Below, one piece after another: positions 1 through 10,284 of a stretch of DNA of 64,000 nucleotides (positions are counted from its first letter, which is position 1; every line of letters starts with the position of its first letter). This DNA comes from CALDTK01 sp965215115 (lineage in GTDB: Bacteria > Bacteroidota > Bacteroidia > Chitinophagales > Saprospiraceae). The position numbers and the translations under genes were made by a program. The stretch is taken from contig OZ244050.1 of the NCBI GenBank assembly GCA_965215115.1, positions 372,001 through 436,000 on the forward strand. The letters run 5' to 3'. The notes under the pieces were generated by a model. The model searched no databases. It was not told the origin of the DNA and saw nothing but the letters and a program-made list of their open reading frames with translations.

Positions 1-1482
1 ATGGTCGTTAGCGCACCCACGTTTGCGCAAGGCGGCGACCTCATCGACGAGGTGAGCAACGGCGACGTCGCCTTCCGCGACGAGATCGTGGGTTATTACT
101 TTCTGTTTAGCGTCGGGAAGCAACGCGGTAAGGAGAGCGGCTTCCGGTTGCGGATCATGGACGCGGACATGGAGCCGGTACAGGATTTCGACATCGAACT
201 CAGGACCGGGTCGATCGCCCTGGACGCGAAGTACAACGGGGAGGCCATCTGCGTGGTGTTCGTCGACCCGGAGCAGAGCCGCGTCCACGTCGAGAGCTTT
301 AGCCTCGCGGGGGCCTCGCTCGGGAGTCGGGACTTCAAGTTGCGCCCCTGGGAGATCAACAACCTAGCGGCCTCGATGACGACGCCGGAGTCGGGCACTT
401 CGTTGATGCTGAGCGCCGTGCCGAACAAGGGATTCGTCCTGCACCTACCTATCCCGCACAGCTCCATCTACGCCTACGACATGTACTTCCTGCCGAACGA
501 CCTGAGCGAGGGTCCGGACGCGTGGGTCGTCGAGTCGGGGGCGCAGTCGGGCTGGGCGCAGGTCGGGATCACGCTGTACGCCAGCGAGGATTTCATCGTG
601 ACGCGCATCCTGAACCGCAGACGCGCGATCGACTACAGCAACGTCATTGAGGTGCGTAGCGTCGCGGACGGGAAGCTGATGTTTACTTACGACCCGACGG
701 GCGCCGGGCAGGCCGTCCGCGTGACGAGCGGCATCTACGAGCCCGCCACCAACACGCTGGTCTTCGCCGGGCCGACCTTCCCGGAGGGGGACGACATCTA
801 CGGCGGGGCGGGCACTGGGCTCTCGATGCGGCGCGTAGATATGACCGGCAAGGAGCTGGCCCGCGCGGACGTGCCGTGGACCAAGTCGCTGGCGTCACTC
901 GGGCCGGAGGCCAAGGCGCACGTGGCCTCGGAGTACGGCGGGATCTTCGTTCACCGCGTGATGGCGCGGCCCGGCGGGGGCTTCGTGGCCGTCGCGCAGC
1001 CGTTCATGACCTTCCGGGACGCGAAGCAGTGGGAGCGCAAGTCGAAGGCGGACCCGTACCACGACCTGACGATCGTCGAGTTCGGCGCCGACTTCTCCCC
1101 CGGCAAGGCGAGGTCTTTCGCGAATCCGCGCTACGATCAGCAGATGATCGGGGAGCAGATCGTGTACGGAGCGCCGGGCCAGCTGAACCTCATCGGCACC
1201 ACGCCGACGGCCTGGTCGAACTTCAACTTCTCGCAGTCCCTCCCGGGGGACGGCGGCTACGTGGTGGCCTACATGCGGGACCGTACGCCCGAGGCCAAGA
1301 CGCGCTCGCGGGTGTTGGTCGTGATAACGGACGCGGGCGACGGCCCGGAGGAGAAGGTCTTCGTCCCGGAGGCGAAGGCACGCTACACCCGGTGGCTGCC
1401 GGGCAAGCCGGGGTATTTGTTGGTGAATGACGTGTACGCGGACGTGGAGAAGAGTAAGGTGAGGTTTGAGCCGGTGGATTAA
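1..1482 (+). CDS. Secreted protein of unknown function (DUF6770-like), probably 5'-truncated by the window edge
   Basis: The reading frame is open from the first base and ends at TAA 1480-1482. The first residues (MVVSAPTFAQGG) look like the end of a signal peptide with an Ala-Gln cleavage site, so the true start probably lies upstream of the window. The rest is a soluble, beta-rich protein with an early YYFLFSVGKQRGKESGF segment resembling the Bacteroidota DUF6770 group; that assignment is from memory of the family and weak. No enzymatic motif is visible. It ends about 330 bp before the next gene, which lies on the opposite strand. Confidence 0.6.
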   Translation: MVVSAPTFAQGGDLIDEVSNGDVAFRDEIVGYYFLFSVGKQRGKESGFRLRIMDADMEPVQDFDIELRTGSIALDAKYNGEAICVVFVDPEQSRVHVESFSLAGASLGSRDFKLRPWEINNLAASMTTPESGTSLMLSAVPNKGFVLHLPIPHSSIYAYDMYFLPNDLSEGPDAWVVESGAQSGWAQVGITLYASEDFIVTRILNRRRAIDYSNVIEVRSVADGKLMFTYDPTGAGQAVRVTSGIYEPATNTLVFAGPTFPEGDDIYGGAGTGLSMRRVDMTGKELARADVPWTKSLASLGPEAKAHVASEYGGIFVHRVMARPGGGFVAVAQPFMTFRDAKQWERKSKADPYHDLTIVEFGADFSPGKARSFANPRYDQQMIGEQIVYGAPGQLNLIGTTPTAWSNFNFSQSLPGDGGYVVAYMRDRTPEAKTRSRVLVVITDAGDGPEEKVFVPEAKARYTRWLPGKPGYLLVNDVYADVEKSKVRFEPVD

Positions 1483-1813
1483 CGCAGGATATTTTCACGG
1501 TATAACTCACCCCCGTTGACCGCGATAAAGAAGGACAATCTCGCGCTGTGTTATACGTACGGATTTCCTGATATTAACCTGGGCTTGGCATTTGCCTGTT
1601 TTGCGTAGAGGAAAAACAAAGGTGAGATAAAAAGACAGCGCGAGAGGAATAAAATCCTCATTGCTATACTTTTTATTTTGGCACCTAGGCGCCCTGGCTA
1701 GCGTAAAAAGGTCTTGGGCGTGGTTTGGAGGAAAACCATGAAGCAGGGAAGAAATCAAATTTAGGCAGTTCCTTCCCTAAGCACGCGAACGGGCTCCCGC
1801 GTCTCAATACTGT
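1483..1813. other. Intergenic region, nothing recognised
   Basis: This 331-bp gap lies between convergent genes. It is AT-richer than its surroundings. I see no RNA gene, no strong hairpin and no copy of the GTTTT mini-hairpin. A minus-strand frame over 1507-1758 has no protein-like features and is not called. Confidence 0.5.
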
Positions 1814-2845
1814 CTAGCCTGCCTCCACAATTCGCCTCTGTGCCTCAGCCTCCCCGCGCTCGATCTGGGCGTGGATACGCGACGACCACGCCCGCACAAA
1901 GGGTACACCCGGCCCGCCGATCAACCTCGATCGCTGTCGCCGCCGCTCGAATTGTGCCTCGAAGTACGCGTACGTTTCCGACTCCTCGCTGATGAGCAGC
2001 GAAGGATCCGTGAGCGCCGTCGCCACGACGGTCCGCTCGCCGGCACGACCGATGGCCAGGGGCGACATGGCATGTGTACTATTTTCATATAAGGTCAGGC
2101 GACCGCCACCGGGCTTTTCGCCTGATTTTAACGCAATCGCGATATCGTCTACGATCAGGTGAAAAGCCGCAGTGAGACGCTGTAGGACTTCTAGACCGAG
2201 ACAACGACGGTCGGCCAACTCGCCGAACTGCACAAAGTGACTCTCGAAGGGTCGCGGACCGATGACCTCGGTGCTGTCCATCTCGCCGTAAGCACGACTG
2301 GCCCGGGCGGCGGCGGAGGCGATGGCCGGATAAGAGTCCGACTTCTGGTCTGGCTGGAAGGGCACGGCCGCAACGTGCTGCTCCTGCTCGTAGAAGTAGG
2401 CGCGGTACAGCGCGAGGTCGCGGTGGCCGAGTTGGGCCAGGACGTGGAGGTCTGTAGAGGCGAGGAGAAGCTTGCTAGTGACGGGGTTCGTCGCCGTACC
2501 GTCGGAGGATCTGGTCCCGCTAAGCCGTTCCAGCGTATCCGCGATCTCGGCGAGGTAACGGTCGCCGTTGAAGTTACTGCCCATCTCCTTCGGCAATCTA
2601 AACACCGCCGAGCGGTCCGCCGGATCCTGAGCGCAGACAGAGACCGCGATGCCGTAGCGCTCTCGGAGGATGCCCAGTTCGTAAGCGCTGAAGTGTCCGC
2701 TTCGCAGGCGGCGGTTGAGCTTGTCCTTCCCGTAGCCGAAGATCGCTTGGAGATCGGTCCTTCTTGCGCTCCCGGAAGCAAGTAGCGACAGCACAGCAGC
2801 CTGGACTCGCGCGAGGTATTCGTGCTCTGGGAGAAAAACTTCCAT
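1814..2845 (-). CDS. Hypothetical protein, possible helix-turn-helix N-terminus
   Basis: About 343 aa. I chose ATG 2843-2845 (MEVFLPEHEYLARV) over an upstream ATG at 2917, because the upstream 24 residues are low quality and contain a GTTTT mini-hairpin (2885-2899) that fits a leader. Residues about 10-50 (VQAAVLSLLASGSARRTDLQAIFGY split by basic KDKLNRRLRSG) look like a small DNA-binding helical domain. The remainder is helical with no motif I know. It diverges from the lipoprotein gene at 3102, so the 256-bp gap should hold two promoters. A regulatory role is inference only. Confidence 0.6.
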   Translation of the reverse strand: MEVFLPEHEYLARVQAAVLSLLASGSARRTDLQAIFGYGKDKLNRRLRSGHFSAYELGILRERYGIAVSVCAQDPADRSAVFRLPKEMGSNFNGDRYLAEIADTLERLSGTRSSDGTATNPVTSKLLLASTDLHVLAQLGHRDLALYRAYFYEQEQHVAAVPFQPDQKSDSYPAIASAAARASRAYGEMDSTEVIGPRPFESHFVQFGELADRRCLGLEVLQRLTAAFHLIVDDIAIALKSGEKPGGGRLTLYENSTHAMSPLAIGRAGERTVVATALTDPSLLISEESETYAYFEAQFERRRQRSRLIGGPGVPFVRAWSSRIHAQIERGEAEAQRRIVEAG

Positions 2846-2884
2846 CTGAAGGTAGACAAGAGTGTAGGTTGCGCACCAGGGAAG

Positions 2885-2899
2885 GCCTTTCGGCAAAAC
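2885..2899 (-). repeat. GTTTT mini-hairpin, intergenic copy
   Basis: On the minus strand it reads GTTTT-GCC-GAAA-GGC. It sits in the leader between the starts of the divergent genes at 2845 and 3102. This is the leftmost copy of the family; the next is at 7862. Confidence 0.7.
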
Positions 2900-3101
2900 G
2901 CGATGCATACGGTACACCTTTGACGGCTACCCGAAACAAATAGTTCACAAGAAAGGGGGTGAACCAGCCGAGAGGGCGCTGGATCCGCACCGGTAGTCGT
3001 GCACTGGTGCGACCTTCGCGCCGCTGAGGAGCGATCAATCTTGCGGCGGGAGCCTTATCCTTGTCGTGCAATCATGCACATGTCAACACAATGTCCTTGT
3101 C

Positions 3102-4286
3102 ATGAAGAAGCTTACCTCTTTTCTGAGAATCTGCGCGGTGGTGGTCCTCGTCGCCTCCGCGGCCTGCGAGCGCGAGCCGCTAGACGTGGCAACGGTCACC
3201 GACCTGGCAACTGCCACATTGAAGAGCGAGACATTTCCCGTAGGAGACGCTACGGAGTACTACGAGGCTGCGCTCGCGTTCCGCGCCAGCGTCGACGACT
3301 GGCGGGCTGGCAAGCTGTCATCGCGCTCGGGCTTCACCGGGGAGCAACTCTCCGACGAGCTATCCAACACCTACAACATGCTCTGGGGCAACCCGACGCG
3401 CACCTACACCCGCCAGGAGGTAATCCTCGACTCGGTGGCGGTCGCCCCGGGAGCTGTCAATTTCGGAGCGGAAGCCAGCCTGGCTGCCTACGAGGGCGTA
3501 AAGACGATCATCGAAGGTGCGCTAGTGAAGTACGATGCCGATAGTGCCGGGTTTCGCTTCGTGTACGTATCGCCACCCAAGCAAAAGGTGACGGGCACCT
3601 ACCTCGATGTGTACGCGCAGGTTGGCGACTACGGAGCTACCCCTCTCGGGGGCAGGTCGTTAGGGCAATTTTGGGGCTCGCCTAGTATCGAGCCAAATCC
3701 TGGTTGCGAGAGCGACGTTCAGAACTTTAAATATATTGAGTCGCAGGTTAATATTGGTCTCGGGCGTCGTATCACTGCGAATAGCAATGGTTCGGGCACC
3801 GGAAATACCGACGGGAAGAACAACACCAGGACCATCATTGACGGGGCTGCGTACGTTTCGTTTATAACGAGCCCTAGGCCCGGCATTGCAGATCCTGCCG
3901 ATCTCGTAGTTCCGCTCCAACGTTTTGCCAGAACGAACGGGCCGCTCTATGCGAACACTGTCGATGTTCAACCGGGGACTTTCCCGGATGCAGGACAGTT
4001 TCTGGTTCACTTGAGCCAGGATGGTGACGAACTGTGCTTCAACAGCACCAAATCTCAACAGTATGTTACAGATCACAACATGCTCGGTGATGGTATTCTG
4101 AGGACAGAATGGCGAGCACACACAGGCTTCACCGGACCTGAATACGTGCGTGTTGGCGCATTCATGTCCTGCGGGCGAAGCCAGGTTTTTGGGGGCGGAC
4201 TGGACTACAGAGATCATTTCGCCAAGTTCTTCTACGGGAGAATCGTTGCAATAAGCATTGATCTGCCAGGAACGGTAGAGCCCTAA
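3102..4286 (+). CDS. Putative lipoprotein of unknown function
   Basis: 394 aa from ATG 3102, chosen because it begins a textbook lipoprotein signal: MKK, a hydrophobic stretch, and lipobox ASAA-Cys22. An in-frame ATG at 3066 would add 12 residues before the signal and is unlikely. The mature part starts CEREPLDVATVTDLATATLKS and is probably anchored in the outer membrane. Codon use becomes AT-richer in the second half. It is followed after 80 bp by another secreted-protein gene on the same strand. No recognisable domain. Confidence 0.7.
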   Translation: MKKLTSFLRICAVVVLVASAACEREPLDVATVTDLATATLKSETFPVGDATEYYEAALAFRASVDDWRAGKLSSRSGFTGEQLSDELSNTYNMLWGNPTRTYTRQEVILDSVAVAPGAVNFGAEASLAAYEGVKTIIEGALVKYDADSAGFRFVYVSPPKQKVTGTYLDVYAQVGDYGATPLGGRSLGQFWGSPSIEPNPGCESDVQNFKYIESQVNIGLGRRITANSNGSGTGNTDGKNNTRTIIDGAAYVSFITSPRPGIADPADLVVPLQRFARTNGPLYANTVDVQPGTFPDAGQFLVHLSQDGDELCFNSTKSQQYVTDHNMLGDGILRTEWRAHTGFTGPEYVRVGAFMSCGRSQVFGGGLDYRDHFAKFFYGRIVAISIDLPGTVEP

Positions 4287-4304
4287 CCGTAAATTGGCAC
4301 CATC

Positions 4305-4340
4305 GGAAGAGTAGACACGACCAACTGGGTCTGCTCTTCC
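4305..4340 (+). terminator. Hairpin between two secreted-protein genes
   Basis: A 12-bp inverted repeat (arms 4305-4316 and 4329-4340, one mismatch) with a 12-nt loop lies 18 bp after the stop at 4286. There is no T tract, so it could be an mRNA-stability hairpin rather than an intrinsic terminator. Confidence 0.4.
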
Positions 4341-4366
4341 ATGATACATTAACATATCGAACTCAA

Positions 4367-5914
4367 ATGAAAACAGTATTTGCTTTAGTGGTCATTTTTG
4401 TCTCTACAGTACTAAACGCGGTCGCCCAGAATGACACAATTCAACCCAAGATATTTAGCCAGGAGGCCGCTCAGGAAAAGTACATCCGCTCGGTATATGT
4501 AACGACCGTGTCGGACGGTTATGTAATCAAGGGGTTCCGGAGGCTGAGGTTCACGGAACCCTTTAACATACGTGAGGACCTAGGCCTTACTATGATGAAA
4601 ATAAACTTGGACGGCATGATAGACAGCTTCGTAGAAGTCTATAAAGATTATGATCTAATTGGGGGTTTAATAAGCCCAATGACATCATTTGACGATACGG
4701 TGGTTGTAATGACCTATGATCGTCAGTTCCCTAGCGGTAGAGACAATGGACATCCTGCTATATTTAGATATGACAAAGACCTCAATTTTATTGACTTTAC
4801 CACACAAGAAGATAATCAATTTGGACTGATGTTATATGACTGGACTTCAGGTGCAGACGCTATCATAGATTTAAAAACTGGTGTTCGAATCATTGCCGGC
4901 GGTTATGCAAACAACAATCTCTATAATACCACCGTATACGGACACAAAATTCGGGCAAATGGCGAACTTGAATCTACCCCCATGTATGGTAATTTCCCTT
5001 TTCGGTTCAATTCGATCTCAGTGGGAAGCAATAGACTACTTTTGACTGGACAATTAGGCTTTTCAGTATTGGACACAAATTTTAATGTCATTGTGAACTA
5101 CAAATCATGGCCTCAGAATGAACTGCCTCCATTTGTGAACACGGGCTTCGGTGGATTGGATTCAAGAGGTATCGCCATCAACAAGAGTTATTATTACATG
5201 TTGGGCGCAGGCAATACCGACTTACAGCGACAGGTGCTGTCTGTACAAAAATGGAACGACAATGGTGAGATAGTAAGCCAGAAGTCATTGGTCACGTCCT
5301 ACGATCGGGATGTAGGGCTACCTCACTTTCAAGCTGCACGTGGACAGCCCAACTACCTATACGACGGCGATACCACTATATATGCACTTAGCTTAAGGTT
5401 TGGCGATCTGTCGGGTCGCCTTCCGAAGATAGACACTCGCTGGTACATTACCGCCATCGATACCAATCTCAACCTCCTATGGACACGCTCGATCGTGGCG
5501 GATGACTACAGGTGGCCCAATGCGATCACCTTCTCCCCGGACAGTACCCAACTACTCGTCGTCGGTAAAGATGAGTATGACGATCTCGAAACGCCCGGTC
5601 AGCTCTACACCTACCTACTCGACACCAAATACGGCCTGATCAACAACGCCGGCCCGGCCGTCCAGGCCCGAGACGCCACCTTCCTCTATCCCTCGCTCGC
5701 GAGTACCGACGTGTACATCGACCGTGAAACAACGGGCGACCCCGTCGTCCGCGTTCGGCTCTTCAGCCTCGAGGACGGCCGGGAGTACGTACGACCGGTC
5801 GGCTCAGGCGGCCAGTTCTCCGTTGCCGACCTCGCCCCCGGGGCCTACGTCGCCTACGGCTACAGCTCCGATGAGCAACCGTACCTGAGGCAGAAGATCG
5901 TCGTGGTGAGGTAG
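4367..5914 (+). CDS. Secreted protein with C-terminal T9SS-type sorting domain
   Basis: 515 aa. The N-terminus MKTVFALVVIFVSTVLNAVAQ is a clear signal peptide. Residues about 30-430 look like a bladed repeat protein (repeated segments such as IFRYDKDLNFIDF, ISVGSNRLLLTGQ and YYMLGAGNTD). The last 80 residues (FLYPSLASTDVYIDRE through VVRVRLFSLEDGREY to AYGYSSDEQPYLRQKIVVV) match the pattern of Por/type IX secretion C-terminal domains, implying export across the outer membrane. Base composition changes inside the gene: AT-rich up to about 5400, then GC-rich like the rest of the window. No mini-hairpin copies occur in it. Confidence 0.75.
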   Translation: MKTVFALVVIFVSTVLNAVAQNDTIQPKIFSQEAAQEKYIRSVYVTTVSDGYVIKGFRRLRFTEPFNIREDLGLTMMKINLDGMIDSFVEVYKDYDLIGGLISPMTSFDDTVVVMTYDRQFPSGRDNGHPAIFRYDKDLNFIDFTTQEDNQFGLMLYDWTSGADAIIDLKTGVRIIAGGYANNNLYNTTVYGHKIRANGELESTPMYGNFPFRFNSISVGSNRLLLTGQLGFSVLDTNFNVIVNYKSWPQNELPPFVNTGFGGLDSRGIAINKSYYYMLGAGNTDLQRQVLSVQKWNDNGEIVSQKSLVTSYDRDVGLPHFQAARGQPNYLYDGDTTIYALSLRFGDLSGRLPKIDTRWYITAIDTNLNLLWTRSIVADDYRWPNAITFSPDSTQLLVVGKDEYDDLETPGQLYTYLLDTKYGLINNAGPAVQARDATFLYPSLASTDVYIDRETTGDPVVRVRLFSLEDGREYVRPVGSGGQFSVADLAPGAYVAYGYSSDEQPYLRQKIVVVR

Positions 5915-5961
5915 TCGACGATTTCCCTGTAGAGCGCCACCCAAGTCTCGCGTCGTCATAA

Positions 5962-6168
5962 GGCGCGTTCGACTGGCTCCAGCCAGCGCGCCCCAGCCTA
6001 CCACGTAATCTAGCCGGGGCGCACTGGCCAGAGCCCGTCGGACACGCCACCCTCCATCGCGTCGCAGAAGCGCGCAGTCGCGAAGCTAGCCAAACGCCTT
6101 CGCAAACACCCTCAACAGGGTTACTTCAGGGGCCGGGGGCGCACTGGCTGGAGCCAGTCGAACGCGCC
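5962..6168. repeat. Inverted repeat, 33-bp arms
   Basis: Arms at 5962-5994 and 6136-6168 are complementary with a single mismatch; both contain the core TTCGACTGGCTCCAGCCAG or its complement. They enclose about 140 bp with no coding potential. The region lies between convergent genes (ends at 5914 and 6171), so it may work as a two-way terminator or be a MITE-like insertion. Confidence 0.65.
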
Positions 6169-6170
6169 CC

Positions 6171-7397
6171 CTACATATCACTCGTCATCAACAAACTCAA
6201 ATCCGTATACTTCTGCCCAAATCTTTCACTCAAATACGCATTCGTAATGCACCCCTTATAACTATACACCCCGTGCCTCAACCCCCGGTCACTAAACAAC
6301 ACGTGCTCAATAGAGCCACTCGTTCCCGCCCGCAGCAGCATCGGCGTGAGGATGTTGCTGATCGCGATGCTGGCCGTGCGCGCCACCCGACTCGCCAGGT
6401 TCGGGACGCAGTAGTGGATCACGTCGAACTTCGTGAACGTCGGCCGCTTCAGGGTCGTCACCTCGGAGGTCGCGAAGCAGCCCCCCTGGTCGATCGAAAT
6501 GTCGACGATCACCGCGCCCGCGCTCATCCCCTCGACCATCTCCTCCGACACCAACATCGGCGCGCGACCGTCGGCGGAGTGGACCGCCCCGATGGCGACG
6601 TCGGCGAGCTTCAGCTCCTCGGCGAGGTAGACGGGGTTGACCACCGAGGTGTAAATGGCCTGGCCGACCTCGTTGCGCAGGCGCTTGAGTTTGTAAATGT
6701 TGTTGTCGAACACCCGGACCTCGGCGCCCAACCCCAGCGCGGCCCGCACGGCACTCTCGGCCACGACGCCCGCCCCGAGGATCACGACCTTCGCCGGCGG
6801 CACACCACTGATGCCACCGAGCAACACGCCCTTGCCGTTCGTGGCCGAACTCAGCAGTTCGCTCGCGATCAGGATGGCGCTCATGCCGGCCAGCTCCGAC
6901 ATCGTGCGCACGATCGGGTAGCTCCCGGCCTCGTCCTGCATGTACTCCATCGCGAGCGCGATGACGCGTTTTGCCTTGAGCTTAATCATGTACTCCGACG
7001 TGAGCAGCGGCATCTGCAGCGGGGAGATGAGGATCTGATTCGGGCGCATCCAGTCCAACTCCTCGAGCGTCGGTGGGGAGACCTTGAGGATGAGGTTGGC
7101 GCGGTAGACCTGCTCGGCGCTGTGCGCGATCTCGGCCCCGGCCTCGGAGTAGTCGTGGTCGGAGAAGTGCGCCCGATCCCCTGCGCAACTCTGGATCACG
7201 ACGCGGTGCCCGTACCCGATCAGGGTCCGCACGCTGCTCGGCACCAGCGCCAGGCGGTTCTCGTCCTTCGACGACTCGCACGGCACCCCGATGTAGAGCT
7301 TGTCGGGGCGCGACATCACGGCCAGCCGCTCGGGTTGGGTCTCGATGCCGGTGAGGAGCTCGGGCGAGATCTGAACGCGGCGCTTTGGGTCGCTCAT
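6171..7397 (-). CDS. ald: Alanine dehydrogenase
   Basis: 408 aa. It should catalyse reversible oxidative deamination of L-alanine to pyruvate with NAD. The N-terminal domain has the family pattern YIGVPCESSKDENRLALVPSSV (residues about 35-56, interrupted here only by spacing). The Rossmann motif VVILGAGVVAESAVRAA covers about 204-220, followed by EVRVFDNN. The C-terminal part (DVIHYCVPNLASRVARTAS) is also typical. Start ATG 7395-7397 is the first Met before the conserved domain; longer in-frame readings overlap tsaE. It is 113 bp downstream of tsaE on the same strand. No mini-hairpin copy falls inside it. Confidence 0.9.
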   Translation of the reverse strand: MSDPKRRVQISPELLTGIETQPERLAVMSRPDKLYIGVPCESSKDENRLALVPSSVRTLIGYGHRVVIQSCAGDRAHFSDHDYSEAGAEIAHSAEQVYRANLILKVSPPTLEELDWMRPNQILISPLQMPLLTSEYMIKLKAKRVIALAMEYMQDEAGSYPIVRTMSELAGMSAILIASELLSSATNGKGVLLGGISGVPPAKVVILGAGVVAESAVRAALGLGAEVRVFDNNIYKLKRLRNEVGQAIYTSVVNPVYLAEELKLADVAIGAVHSADGRAPMLVSEEMVEGMSAGAVIVDISIDQGGCFATSEVTTLKRPTFTKFDVIHYCVPNLASRVARTASIAISNILTPMLLRAGTSGSIEHVLFSDRGLRHGVYSYKGCITNAYLSERFGQKYTDLSLLMTSDM

Positions 7398-7510
7398 GGG
7401 CGGGGGGACTAGTCGTAGCCTATTCCCGTCCGCAGACGCCAGGCTAGGTTGATCAACGTGATATAGGGCGTCCGGTTGCGGGTGGCGCCACGGGGGACGC
7501 CCGCGCGCGG

Positions 7511-7942
7511 CTACAAGATATGCACCTCGCGCCCACCCGCCGGCCGGTGTCGAATCCGCAGGTGCGTAGGGTTCAGCGGCGCGAGCAGTTCCATCGCCAC
7601 GGCCGGCCACTCGACGACGACCAGGAAGCCCCGGTCGAGGTAGTCCTCGAAGTCCAGGTCCAGCACCTCGTCGAGGCTCCCGAGTCGGTACAGGTCGAAG
7701 TGGTAGATCGGCCCCCGCGGCGTCGGGTACTCCTGCACGATCGAGAAGGTCGGGCTCGTCACCGCGGCCGCACTGTCGAGGGCGGCAGCGATGGTTTTGA
7801 CGAAAGTCGTCTTCCCAACCCCCAAGTCTCCCTCCAGCAGCAATACCGAGGCAGGCGGGCCGGCTGTCGCCAAAACCTGTTGCGAGAGCGCCGCCCAAAC
7901 CCGTGGCCAGGCAGACTCATCGGGAACGAGAATCGGGAACAT
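7511..7942 (-). CDS. tsaE: tRNA threonylcarbamoyladenosine biosynthesis ATPase TsaE
   Basis: 143 aa. TsaE is the P-loop ATPase that works with TsaB and TsaD to make t6A37 in tRNAs decoding ANN codons. Walker A is GDLGVGKT at residues 38-45, followed by the family's TSPTFSIVQEY and IYHFDLYRL segments; the VEWP motif comes later. I chose ATG 7940-7942 (MFPILVPDES); an upstream start at 8011 would add 23 residues translated from intergenic repeats. A mini-hairpin at 7862-7876 encodes VLATA (residues 23-27) just before the P-loop. Confidence 0.92.
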   Translation of the reverse strand: MFPILVPDESAWPRVWAALSQQVLATAGPPASVLLLEGDLGVGKTTFVKTIAAALDSAAAVTSPTFSIVQEYPTPRGPIYHFDLYRLGSLDEVLDLDFEDYLDRGFLVVVEWPAVAMELLAPLNPTHLRIRHRPAGGREVHIL

Positions 7943-8149
7943 CAAAGCAGGTATTAACACAAAAACGCAGAAACGCAGAAACGCAGAAATAAAAGCCCGA
8001 ACAGCCAGCATACGTGCGCCGCAAGAAATGCCGCCCGCACAGCCTTGCGCCCCTTGCGTCGCGAAGCATTAGCGCCCTTGCGTCGAGCGCCGCAGGCAAA
8101 CCGCCGCAGGCCCAGCGCCGCAGGCAAACCGCCGCAGGCAAAGCCCCCC
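7943..8149. repeat. Intergenic short repeats
   Basis: A few short direct repeats: AAACGCAG three times at about 7965-7988, and GCCGCAGGCAAA-type units several times at about 8090-8140. The wording GCGCAAG/GCCGCAGGC is shared with repeats upstream of the GH32 gene (20.75-21.0 kb) and near 18.78 kb. No gene is visible. Confidence 0.5.
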
Positions 8150-9490
<1,341 letters not shown>

Positions 9491-9706
9491 GGGGTGGGAT
9501 TTAGGGACCGGCTGCGCCTGATGGACGATGGATCGCTACGCTGATGGATGGGGGACCGGCTGCGCCTGATGGACGGTAGATCGCTGCGCTGATGGACGAT
9601 AGACCGCTACGCTAATGGATGCTGGACAGGAAGCCGTGCGGGACGAAAGACGGGCAGTCCGTGAGGCGAAGCCGGTCCATGATCCATCAGGCCGCAGGCC
9701 GGTCCT
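9491..9706. repeat. Intergenic repeat region between accB and accC
   Basis: GGACCGGCTGCGCCTGATGG occurs twice (about 9507 and 9551), with a related third fragment and a reversed version ending at about 9705 (CCATCAGGCCGCAGGCCGGT). The segment could fold on itself. It splits what is normally a close accB-accC pair. Confidence 0.55.
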
Positions 9707-9756
9707 CAAGTTTTATTCCTCGTAGAGCCCTAGGGCTCTACGAGGAATAAAACTTG
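9707..9756. terminator. 50-bp perfect palindrome at the 3' end of accB
   Basis: Two 25-bp arms meet at CCCT|AGGG with no loop (9707-9731 and 9732-9756). The right arm is the last codons of accB (…QVLFLVEP), so the sequence after the stop is an exact inverted copy of the gene's own 3' end. In RNA this folds into a very strong hairpin. It ends in an A/T stretch on both sides (TTTTATT / AATAAAA), compatible with a bidirectional terminator. Confidence 0.7.
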
Positions 9757-10269
9757 ATCGTACTCCACCGGCTGCGCGTCCTCGACCATGACCTTCACGA
9801 TGCGGCCCCCGACCTCGGACTCGAGTTCGTTGAAGAGCTTCATCGCCTCGATCATGCAGACGACCTGCCCGGGCTCGATCACGTCGCCGACCTTGGCGAA
9901 GGCGGGCTTGTCGGGCGAGGACGAGCGGTAGAAGGTGCCGGGCATCGGGCTCTTGATGGCGACTTGCCTCGCGCTCGCGGGTGCGGGCGCGGCGGCGGCA
10001 TCGGCGACCTCTGTGTCGGCGGCGGCGGTCGGCGCGGCCGCACCGGCGGCGGCGGGTGCCCCGGCGGCGGGCGCGGGCGCGGGCGCCACTTGCTGCTGCA
10101 TCGGCGCGAACCCCGGCGCGGGCACCATCTGGACCTGCTGCGGCGCCGGGGCATCCTGCTCGGAGCGCATCGAGATCTCGAACTCGCCGTCCTTCATGTT
10201 GAACTCGACCAGCTTGTGGCGATTCATGAGTTTCATCAGCTCCTGGAGCTCCTTAATAGACATCGTCAT
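9730..10269 (-). CDS. accB: Acetyl-CoA carboxylase biotin carboxyl carrier protein
   Basis: 179 aa. It carries the biotin that AccC carboxylates. The N-terminal helix (SIKELQELMKLMNRHKLVEF) is typical of AccB, then an Ala/Pro-rich linker at about 45-95, then the biotinyl domain. The biotin attachment site is EAMKLFNE with Lys144; the usual family form is AMK(M/L)(M/F)NE. ATG 10267-10269 is used; a second ATG two codons later is equally possible. The stop lies inside the 50-bp palindrome at 9707-9756. It is 15 bp downstream of efp, so the two are co-transcribed. Confidence 0.95.
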   Translation of the reverse strand: MTMSIKELQELMKLMNRHKLVEFNMKDGEFEISMRSEQDAPAPQQVQMVPAPGFAPMQQQVAPAPAPAAGAPAAAGAAAPTAAADTEVADAAAAPAPASARQVAIKSPMPGTFYRSSSPDKPAFAKVGDVIEPGQVVCMIEAMKLFNELESEVGGRIVKVMVEDAQPVEYDQVLFLVEP

Positions 10270-10284
10270 ATTCGGGGGGGCTTT

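Noticed and set aside
1..40. GTTTGCGCAAGGC near position 21 as a mini-hairpin
   Set aside because: Only three T and a stem of GC against GG; below the level seen in the other copies.
1507..1758. Minus-strand frame of 83 codons
   Set aside because: No signal, motif or neighbour support; it lies in an AT-richer gap where open frames arise easily.
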